Program-made: the position numbers and the translations under genes
Shown: positions 15,203-22,145 of the stretch, one piece after another
Layout of the letters: every line of letters begins with the position of its first letter
Numbering within the stretch: the first letter of the stretch is position 1
Assembly: GCA_910580195.1 (NCBI GenBank)
Contig: CAJTWA010000049.1
Coordinates: 1 to 32,568, forward strand
Source: an uncultured Lachnospiraceae bacterium
GTDB taxonomy: Bacteria; Bacillota; Clostridia; Lachnospirales; Lachnospiraceae
DNA length: 32,568 bases
Reading direction: 5' to 3'
The notes under the pieces: generated by a model
What the model was told of the DNA's origin: nothing
Databases searched by the model: none
What the model saw: the letters and a program-made list of their open reading frames with translations, nothing else

Positions 15203-15371
15203 TGGGAACCATGCGGGCATATGGGAAACCGTTGCGGGCGATAGGAAACCATGCGGGCATATGGGAAACCGTTGTAGGCATATAGGAAACCATGCGGGCG
15301 TATGGGAAACCTGTTGCGGGCATATAGGAAACCATGCAAGCATATGGAACCTATACGGGCATGGGGAATCA
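15203..15371. repeat. Minisatellite of alternating 20-bp units between glnA and the ANTAR gene
   Basis: About eight units of 19-22 bp follow one another. Two types alternate: AGGAAACCATGCGGGCATAT and GGGAAACCGTTGCGGGCRAT. The composite period is therefore about 40 bp. The array starts about 45 bp after the glnA stop and ends about 45 bp before the next gene. Confidence 0.88.
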
Positions 15372-15418
15372 ATGGAACATAAAGGAAAGGTTCGGTTCCA
15401 TTCCATGGAGGAAGAAGT

Positions 15419-15967
15419 TTGGTCAGTATTATTGTAGCATTTCCGAAAGTGGAAAATGGGAAAAGCATAAAAAACATTCTGGTAAAGCACGGGTTCCATG
15501 TCAGCGCCGTCTGTACCACAGGGGCAAAAGCCCTCCAGCACGCGGATTTATTGGGGGAGGGGATTGTCATCTGCGCCGGGCGGCTGGCAGACATGATGTA
15601 TGCCCAGCTCCGGGAATACCTGCCGGGCAGCTTTGAAATGCTGGCGGTGCTATCCCCCGACGCTTGGGAGGAACAGGGCATGGGGCAAGTAACCTGCTTA
15701 GCCATGCCCTTAAAAGTCCACGAACTGGCCGGTGCCGTGGAACGGCTGGCAGATTCCATGGAACGCCGGAGGAAACGGAAGAAACCCCGGCAGGCAAAAC
15801 GCAGCGAAGCGGACACGCAGGCTATAAAGAAAGCCAAAGAAATACTGATGGCAAGGAACGGCATGGCAGAGGAAGAAGCCCACCGCTACCTCCAGAAAAG
15901 CAGCATGGACAGCGGCACAGGGCTGGCAGAAGCAGCAAGGATGTTCCTTGCAATGGTGGAAAAGTAA
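15419..15967 (+). CDS. ANTAR-domain antiterminator-type regulator downstream of glnA
   Basis: Protein of 182 aa from a TTG start, set by GGAGGAAG immediately upstream. The N-terminal 110 residues have the alternating hydrophobic pattern of a receiver-like domain (SIIVAFPKVENGKSIKNIL, GIVICAGRLADMM) but no clear phospho-acceptor Asp. A basic linker (ERRRKRKKPRQAKR) leads to the ANTAR RNA-binding domain at about 128-182 (AIKKAKEILMARNGMAEEEA, then MDSGTGLAEAARMFL). ANTAR proteins bind paired hexanucleotide hairpins in leader RNAs and prevent termination. In Clostridia such a gene (NitR in C. saccharobutylicum) sits next to glnA and serves nitrogen control. The same role is likely, but the target RNA is not evident here. 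Confidence 0.88.
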   Translation: MVSIIVAFPKVENGKSIKNILVKHGFHVSAVCTTGAKALQHADLLGEGIVICAGRLADMMYAQLREYLPGSFEMLAVLSPDAWEEQGMGQVTCLAMPLKVHELAGAVERLADSMERRRKRKKPRQAKRSEADTQAIKKAKEILMARNGMAEEEAHRYLQKSSMDSGTGLAEAARMFLAMVEK

Positions 15968-15984
15968 AGGGTGGAAACCAGCCG

Positions 15985-16265
15985 GAAGGCAGATGCCCAA
16001 AACAGTTTATGATGGAACAGAAGAATAGATAGGAAAATGCCCACAGCAGTTTATGCTTGGGCGTAGGAATAGGTAGAAAAATGCCCACAGCGGTTTATGC
16101 TTGGGCGGAAAAATAGATAGGCAGATGCCCACAGCAGTTTGCGCTTGGGAATGAGAATAGGTGGGCGCATACGGATAACAGTTTGTGCCTGAGCGGAAAA
16201 ATAGATGGGCACATACCAATAACAGTTCGTATCTGAACGAAGGATTAAATAGCCGCATACCAATA
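15985..16265. repeat. Six-copy 44-bp tandem array running into the dapF ribosome site
   Basis: CAGTTT or a variant recurs at 16003, 16047, 16091, 16135, 16179 and 16223, a strict 44-bp period. Most units hold a partial dyad, ATGCCCACAGCAGTTTATGC then TTGGGC. Copies become more diverged towards dapF. The sequence CATACCAATA of the last full unit (16212) recurs at 16256 and leads directly into AGGAGG, so dapF's Shine-Dalgarno sits at the array's edge. Confidence 0.9.
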
Positions 16266-16277
16266 GGAGGGATGCAG

Positions 16278-17132
16278 ATGAAATTTACGAAAATGCATGG
16301 AATTGGAAATGATTATGTTTATGTCAATTGCTTCAAGGAGCAGGTCACGCACCCAGAACAGGTAGCAAAATTTGTCAGCGATAGGCATTTTGGGGTAGGC
16401 TCAGACGGCCTAATCCTGATAAAGCCATCCGAGGCAGCAGATTTTGAAATGGCAATGTACAACGCAGACGGCTCCCGGGGGGAAATGTGCGGCAACGGCA
16501 TCCGCTGCGTAGGGAAGTACGTCTACGATTACGGCCTTACTAATAAAACGGACGTGAAAATAGAAACATTGGCTGGGATTAAAGACCTGAATTTAACCGT
16601 AGAAAATGGAAAAGTATCCACAGTAACCGTCAACATGGGAGCCCCCGAACTTTCCCCCGAAAAAATCCCGGTGGACGCGAAGGGTTCAAGAGCCGTCAAC
16701 ATCCCCTTGGAAGTAGATGGCAGCACTTACCAAATGACCTGCATTTCCATGGGCAACCCCCACTGCGTCATCTTTATGGAAGAGGACGTCCGGGAACTGG
16801 ATTTGGAAAAAATCGGCCCATCCTTCGAACACCACCCAAGGTTCCCAAAGCGCGTCAACACAGAATTTGCCAACATCCTTGACAGAAACACCCTGCGTAT
16901 GCGCGTCTGGGAACGCGGCAGCGGGGAAACCTTAGCCTGCGGCACCGGAGCCTGCGCCACCGCCGCCGCCGCTATCCTAAACGGGGCAGCAGAACAAGAA
17001 GTAACGGTAAAGCTATTAGGCGGCGACCTTACCATCCGCTGGCAAGGCGGCTCCTCCCCCATCTATATGGAAGGGCCAGCCACCACCGTATTCGACGGCG
17101 AAGTATTCCTCCCGCCAGAACTCTTGCAGTAA
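16278..17132 (+). CDS. dapF: Diaminopimelate epimerase
   Basis: Protein of 284 aa. It converts LL- to meso-diaminopimelate, used for lysine and for peptidoglycan. The two catalytic cysteines are visible: Cys71 in GEMCGNGIRC and Cys221 in GSGETLACGTGACA. FTKMHGIGNDYVYVN at the start is the family signature. I chose the ATG at 16278, seven bases after AGGAGG; the ATG at 16272 is too close. Length is normal. It precedes dapL by 139 bp, so the two final steps of the DapL route to meso-DAP lie together. Confidence 0.96.
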   Translation: MKFTKMHGIGNDYVYVNCFKEQVTHPEQVAKFVSDRHFGVGSDGLILIKPSEAADFEMAMYNADGSRGEMCGNGIRCVGKYVYDYGLTNKTDVKIETLAGIKDLNLTVENGKVSTVTVNMGAPELSPEKIPVDAKGSRAVNIPLEVDGSTYQMTCISMGNPHCVIFMEEDVRELDLEKIGPSFEHHPRFPKRVNTEFANILDRNTLRMRVWERGSGETLACGTGACATAAAAILNGAAEQEVTVKLLGGDLTIRWQGGSSPIYMEGPATTVFDGEVFLPPELLQ

Positions 17133-17170
17133 AACTGTTTTTCACCTTCACATGCCCAAGATAAATAAAT

Positions 17171-17225
17171 TCAGTACACAGGCAATTCAGGGCTGCCCTG
17201 CATTGCCGTCCGCCCCCCCCAAAAC
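17171..17225 (-). repeat. Dispersed G-rich repeat, copy B, between dapF and dapL
   Basis: Read on the minus strand it runs from TTTTGGGGGGGGCGGACGGC through GCAATGCAGGGCAGCC to CTGAATTGCCTGTGT. The outer parts match copy A at 11780 and the inner part matches copy C at 32495. Confidence 0.75.
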
Positions 17226-17271
17226 GTAAATTATTTCACCCCCCCAAAAAAGGAAAGGAATAGCAGATATT

Positions 17272-18486
17272 ATGTTTAAAATCAACCAAAATTACCAAAA
17301 ACTCCCCGGCAGCTACCTATTCAGCACCATTGCCCAAAAAGTTTCCGCATTTACAGCATCACACCCAGACAAGGAAATCATCCGCCTCGGCATCGGCGAC
17401 GTGACCCAGCCCCTTGCCCCAGCCGTGATTGCAGCCATGCATCAGGCCGTAGACGAAATGGGAAATGCAGCCACCTTCCACGGCTATGCCCCAGACTTAG
17501 GCTATGGGTTCCTCCGGGACGCCATTGCAGAGCATGACTACAAATCCCGGGGATGCGCCGTTTCCCCAGACGAAATCTTCGTGTCAGACGGCGCAAAAAG
17601 CGATTCTGCCAACATCCAAGAAATTTTCGGGCAAGAAAACAGGATAGCAGTCTGCGACCCCGTTTACCCGGTATACGTAGATTCCAACGTGATGGCCGGG
17701 CGCACCGGGGACTATGACTCCAAGGCGGAAACTTGGAGCAATGTCATCTACATGCCCTGCACCATGGAAAATGGTTTTGTGCCAGAATTCCCCAAGGAAA
17801 CGCCGGACATGGTCTACTTGTGCCTGCCCAACAACCCCACCGGGACAACCATCCCCAAAGCGAAGCTTCAGGAATGGGTGGATTATGCCAACAAGGTTGG
17901 GGCTGTGATTATTTATGACGCCGCTTACGAAGCCTATATTTCAGAACCGGATGTAGCCCATTCCATTTATGAATGTGAAGGGGCAAAAACATGCGCCATT
18001 GAGCTGAAAAGTTTTTCCAAAAACGCTGGGTTTACCGGGGTGCGGCTTGGCTATACCGTAGTTCCCAAGGAACTGAAATGCGGGGAAGTATCCCTGCACC
18101 AGATGTGGGCAAGGCGGCATGGGACGAAATTCAACGGCGCCCCCTACATTGTCCAGCGGGCAGGGGAGGCTACCTACAGCCCAGAGGGCAAAGCCCAGCT
18201 AAGGGAGCAGGTTGCCTACTATATGAAAAATGCCGCTGCCATCAAAAATGGCCTGAAAGACGCAGGATATACGGTATTTGGCGGGGTGAACGCCCCTTAT
18301 ATCTGGCTGAAAACCCCGGGAAACATGACTTCATGGGAATTTTTTGACTACCTGCTGGAACAGGCCAACGTGGTAGGGACTCCCGGCTCTGGCTTTGGCC
18401 CAAGCGGGGAAGGGTATTTCCGGCTGACTGCATTTGGGACGTATGAAAATACCCTTGCTGCCCTTAAGCGGATTCAGGAGCTGTAG
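17272..18486 (+). CDS. dapL: LL-diaminopimelate aminotransferase
   Basis: Protein of 404 aa, a PLP enzyme. It makes LL-diaminopimelate from tetrahydrodipicolinate and glutamate in one step, bypassing the succinylase and acetylase routes. Seen are RLGIGDVTQPL, the FHGYAPDLGYGFLRDAIA region of DapL, CLPNNPTGT, YDAAYEAYI and the PLP lysine, Lys250, in SFSKNAGFTGVRLGYTV. Length matches the family. The ribosome site (AAGGAAAGGA) is a little far, about 12 bases, from the ATG. Its product is the substrate of DapF encoded just upstream. Confidence 0.96.
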   Translation: MFKINQNYQKLPGSYLFSTIAQKVSAFTASHPDKEIIRLGIGDVTQPLAPAVIAAMHQAVDEMGNAATFHGYAPDLGYGFLRDAIAEHDYKSRGCAVSPDEIFVSDGAKSDSANIQEIFGQENRIAVCDPVYPVYVDSNVMAGRTGDYDSKAETWSNVIYMPCTMENGFVPEFPKETPDMVYLCLPNNPTGTTIPKAKLQEWVDYANKVGAVIIYDAAYEAYISEPDVAHSIYECEGAKTCAIELKSFSKNAGFTGVRLGYTVVPKELKCGEVSLHQMWARRHGTKFNGAPYIVQRAGEATYSPEGKAQLREQVAYYMKNAAAIKNGLKDAGYTVFGGVNAPYIWLKTPGNMTSWEFFDYLLEQANVVGTPGSGFGPSGEGYFRLTAFGTYENTLAALKRIQEL

Positions 18487-18512
18487 CTAACGTAGGATTG
18501 GTTTTTGGCGTA

Positions 18513-21500
18513 TTATTTATAGTGCTTCTGTGATTTTGTGACTTTCCGTACTTTTCCCGTAGCATAAAGCCAAGAAACAATCTCGTTTGCCTCCTGCGGG
18601 CTGATTTTTGCCCCGAGCATGACTTCCCCGATTTGGATTTCCCGCCCAACGTCAATGTACATCCTTGGGATGGGGAACTTGTCCTCAAACTGGGGCTGGT
18701 AGGAGCAGCGGATCAAACGCATTTCTTCCTCATCTGCATAATCGGAATATTTGAAAAGGAACCGGATTTCATTTAAAGCATCTGCCACAAATGCGGTAAC
18801 GGCGGCTTTTGTGGTGGGTGTAATCCGGCTTTCTTTCCCATTTTCTTCTTTCCCAATTTTTTCGTCCATCCAATGCAGGAGCTCGCTGATGTGTTCCCAG
18901 ATATGTCCCATGCAGCTTTCTATCCGTTTTGCTTTTGCTGTTTTGGCCTGTTCCCTGAGGATGTCCTGCCCGCAATGGCTGCAGCGGGCGGAGGTTTCTT
19001 TTTTGCAGGAAACAATTTTTATCCTGCCGTTTTCCAGCAGTTCTTTTTCGTCCAAGTACTGCACTTGGTACAGGGGGTAATCCTTGTCGGAGTATTCAGT
19101 CAGGCCGAGGGGGCCTTTGATTTGGCTCCGGATGTCAAAAAAGTCGTCTGCGAATGTTATGCTGCACCCTTCGGCATTGTCCCCATATGCCATCCACATC
19201 TGTAAATCGTCTTTCTGCTGGCAAAAGCTGGTGATGTAGACGTTGCCATTTATCGGCGCAAGGTTTTCGGCATTGTTATTGAGGTGGGGGAAATACTGCG
19301 ACAGGGTGTAGTCCTCCTGTTCTTGGTTTTGCCCCTGTGGGTTTTTCTGGGAGTTCTTACAGCCGAGCTTCAGCAGCTCTATGAAGCATGCGCCTTCGTT
19401 GGGGTCGTTCATATGTACGCTGTTCCATAGGCGGAGGCTGGGCTGTTTGCCGCTTTCCTTATCATTTTCTGCGACCAGTATTTTCAAGGTGGCAAGGGAG
19501 GTATAGTGGGCGGGGGTGAAGGCGTTCTGCCCTGCGCTGGGGGAATAGCGGCACTCCTCCTTTAAGGCCGTCACGCCTTGGTAAATTAAAAACAGCCAAG
19601 CCAGTATTTTTCCGCGTTTCCCTGCCCCAGTGCTGATAAATTCCCGGGACTGCATGAAATGGGAAAATTTTTCATAGCCTTCTTCCTGTTTCCACAGCTT
19701 TATGCGGGAAAATGCCCGGTATAGGTTGATAGATTCTGTATCAATGCCAGATGCTATGCGGGGGCTGTATTCCGGGGAGGGCATTTGCCCTGCGTCTGGG
19801 GAGGGGAGCATGCTGGCCTCAGATTCCAGAAGGAATTCTGCAAATTTGCAGCAGGCTTTTTGGGAATATTCGGTGTCGGGGTAATAGAGGAGAGAATGTT
19901 CCATGTTCTCCTTATATTTTATTTCCCCTTCTTTTTTCCTTTCTGGATTGTCCGCATTTCTCTTAATTATTGCCTGTAGGCGGGCGGTGTTGGCAAGGAA
20001 CAGGTTGGATGCAAGGGGATTTTTTTCTTTCCGTTCTGGTTCTGCGGATTCTACTAAGGGAGCTGCTGTTTCCAGCTGCTTGATGGCTTCTGCATATTTG
20101 CTTTCGGCGCCTTCGTAAGCTCTGGCTTTTTCTAATTTTTCCCCTTCCAGCATATAGCACTGCGCCAGATAGTTCATGGCTTCTATGTTTGAATTTTCGT
20201 TTCCTAAAACTTTTTGGAATAAGGTAACTGCTTCTGGGATGTTGCCCATGCGCAGGTAACATTCCCCTAAATTGTTCAGCTGCCGCACAAGTTCATACCT
20301 GCTTAAATGGGATGTGGGCCGATAATTCTTGAGGTCTTCTATTGTTACTTTGCGGGTATCTTCTTCTTGGGTGCCAATGTCCATTACTTCAAGGTATTCG
20401 TCCCTTGCCTCTTGGTACCGGTTCATTTTCATCATGCACCAGCCCCAATCAATCTGTGCCAGCCGGTCCTTTGGGCAGGCAACTAAGATTTCGTTTAAAA
20501 TCCGCGCTGCCTGCTGGTATTTTTCAGCCTGCATCAGGCAGGTAGCCATGTTGTAGTATGCTTTCAGCCCAATTGTCCCTTTGTAAATATAGGGGTATGC
20601 TTCATATAAATCCTGAAAAATAGCGTAAGCTTTTTTGTGTTTCCTTAAAAATTGCAGGAAACGTGCTTGGAGCAGGCGGTATTCCCGGTCTTGTTCCTCC
20701 TGTTTTAAAAATTCCTGAATTTCTTTTTTGGTGGCATCCCCAGAACCACGTTCCCGTTCTTCTTGGCGCAGGACACATTTCCAGTAATTGATTGTGGCAA
20801 GGCGGTTGCCCCTGCGCATCAGCGGCTTAAAAAGGCTGATTGCCCGCCCATAATTTTCATCTTTCCGGTGGCATACCCCTAAGTTGTTGATGGCTTCTGC
20901 GTTTTCTGGTTCCATGCGGATGACGGCTTTGCATACATCTTTCGCTTTATCGTATTTCCGTTGTTTCCGGTAGATGACAGCAAGCTGCACCAGCGCCCGG
21001 ACTAAGAAAATGTCTGCTACTTTTTTGTCAGCTTGGAGGCGCAGGTAGGCGGCATTTTCTTGTTCCGGCAGCTTTGCTTGGCAGAATCTGAGGTTTTTTA
21101 AGATATCCTGCTTGTCTTTGCTTGCCAGCTTCCAGAGGCCGTTTACCATGATTTTGAAATGTCCCTCCGCCTCGGATAACTCGTAAAGGTTCTTTTTTGC
21201 TTTCCCAATGTCGACGGCTGACTCCAGCCAGATTTGGGATTGCTCCCGGCTGAATTTGCCGGTTTCCTGTGTTTCCAGCATCTTTATGGTTTTTTCAAAT
21301 GCATGGATGGCAAGGTTAAAGCGGCTCCGGCTTTCAAAATAGCTCATGTTGCGCAGGTATTTCCCAAGGTTTAGCTGGATTAAGAGGTCGAGCAGGCTGT
21401 CCAGTGTGCCGGATGCATGGCCGTCCTGCAAAGGGCGGTATTCCCGGAGGAGTTCTAAGGCTTTTTTGTAGCTGCCAGAGGAATCTAGGAAAAGCTGCTC

Positions 21501-22130
21501 TTCGCATTGGCCTTTCCGCAGGTAAAGGTTTGCGGCTACCGTATCATAGAGCTTCTGGATTAGGCTGCTTTGCTGCGGTGCAGGGCCAATTGCGGGAGTG
21601 GGATCCTGCTGCTGGGTTTCGGTATCTGTGTTTTGCTTTTGCTGTGTCCCAGAGGTATTTGAGGCTTTAACTTCCTGCTGCTGGGTTTCGGTATCCAGTT
21701 CCGGTTCAGGCTGCAGCGCAGGAATGTTTGCGGCTTCGTCCTGCTGGGTTTTTGTATCCAGTTCCGGTTCAAGATGTAGCGCAGGGATGTTTGCAGCTTC
21801 GTCCTGCTGGGGTTTTGTATCCAGTTCCGGTCCAGGCTGTAGCGTAGGGGTGTTTGCAGTGTTGGTTTGCTGGGGTTTTGTATCTGGTGTTTGCTCTTGC
21901 TGCAGGTTGGCGCGTTTTGCCAGCCATGGCCCGCAGTTTTGGCTGATACGGCGGAGGAGTTCTGTGTATTCTAAAAATTTTTCCTTTGGGACTAAGGCTG
22001 CTAAATGGGTGTTGTATGGTTTGTGGATTTTTTCTGTTTGGTTAAAAACATATTTTAAATAAGTGATAATTTCTTCTTCCGTTTCGATTTTGCTTTCTTC
22101 CCACATAGGGACGTTAAAAAAATCAATCAT
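18513..22130 (-). CDS. Large TPR-repeat protein with C-terminal DUF2971-like domain
   Basis: Protein of 1205 aa, probably cytosolic. Residues 1-75 are a short helical domain. Residues 80-185 are a Gln/Pro/Thr-rich linker with 21-residue repeats (ELDTKPQQDEAANIPAL). TPR-like helical pairs fill about 195-700, for example VQLAVIYRKQRKYDKAKDVC, INNLGVCHRKDENYGRAISL and LNNLGECYLRMGNIPEAVTL. The C-terminal 320 residues fit DUF2971: HYTSLATLKIL, LWNSVHMNDPNEG, VYITSFCQQKDDLQMWMAYG, and an IRFLFKYSDYADEEEMRLI late motif. A Cys cluster (1042, 1050, 1053, 1073) interrupts this domain and may bind zinc. It starts with AAGGGGGA, 15 nt after the macro-protein stop, so the genes are coupled. It converges on dapL with 26 bp between. 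The TPR part would bind a partner and the DUF2971 part would be the effector; this is inference. Confidence 0.85.
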   Translation of the reverse strand: MIDFFNVPMWEESKIETEEEIITYLKYVFNQTEKIHKPYNTHLAALVPKEKFLEYTELLRRISQNCGPWLAKRANLQQEQTPDTKPQQTNTANTPTLQPGPELDTKPQQDEAANIPALHLEPELDTKTQQDEAANIPALQPEPELDTETQQQEVKASNTSGTQQKQNTDTETQQQDPTPAIGPAPQQSSLIQKLYDTVAANLYLRKGQCEEQLFLDSSGSYKKALELLREYRPLQDGHASGTLDSLLDLLIQLNLGKYLRNMSYFESRSRFNLAIHAFEKTIKMLETQETGKFSREQSQIWLESAVDIGKAKKNLYELSEAEGHFKIMVNGLWKLASKDKQDILKNLRFCQAKLPEQENAAYLRLQADKKVADIFLVRALVQLAVIYRKQRKYDKAKDVCKAVIRMEPENAEAINNLGVCHRKDENYGRAISLFKPLMRRGNRLATINYWKCVLRQEERERGSGDATKKEIQEFLKQEEQDREYRLLQARFLQFLRKHKKAYAIFQDLYEAYPYIYKGTIGLKAYYNMATCLMQAEKYQQAARILNEILVACPKDRLAQIDWGWCMMKMNRYQEARDEYLEVMDIGTQEEDTRKVTIEDLKNYRPTSHLSRYELVRQLNNLGECYLRMGNIPEAVTLFQKVLGNENSNIEAMNYLAQCYMLEGEKLEKARAYEGAESKYAEAIKQLETAAPLVESAEPERKEKNPLASNLFLANTARLQAIIKRNADNPERKKEGEIKYKENMEHSLLYYPDTEYSQKACCKFAEFLLESEASMLPSPDAGQMPSPEYSPRIASGIDTESINLYRAFSRIKLWKQEEGYEKFSHFMQSREFISTGAGKRGKILAWLFLIYQGVTALKEECRYSPSAGQNAFTPAHYTSLATLKILVAENDKESGKQPSLRLWNSVHMNDPNEGACFIELLKLGCKNSQKNPQGQNQEQEDYTLSQYFPHLNNNAENLAPINGNVYITSFCQQKDDLQMWMAYGDNAEGCSITFADDFFDIRSQIKGPLGLTEYSDKDYPLYQVQYLDEKELLENGRIKIVSCKKETSARCSHCGQDILREQAKTAKAKRIESCMGHIWEHISELLHWMDEKIGKEENGKESRITPTTKAAVTAFVADALNEIRFLFKYSDYADEEEMRLIRCSYQPQFEDKFPIPRMYIDVGREIQIGEVMLGAKISPQEANEIVSWLYATGKVRKVTKSQKHYK
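21640..21900 (-). repeat. 63-bp in-frame minisatellite in the TPR gene
   Basis: Units encoding ELDTKPQQDEAANIPALHLE repeat about four times with changes, at protein residues 80-175. The period of 21 codons keeps the frame, so copy number can vary without truncating the protein. Confidence 0.85.
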
Positions 22131-22145
22131 TGCAATTCCCCCTTA

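Noticed and set aside
15117..15335. Minus-strand repetitive peptide (MVSYMP-type repeats) in the glnA-ANTAR spacer
   Set aside because: It is the translation of the minisatellite, without ribosome site or conserved family.
16007..16263. Minus-strand open frames across the 44-bp array
   Set aside because: A 44-bp period is not a multiple of three, so the frames are chance products of the repeat.
17133..17271. Riboswitch such as an L-box ahead of dapL
   Set aside because: The gap is only 139 bp, is largely taken by the dispersed repeat and C-runs, and shows no lysine-riboswitch-like set of stems.
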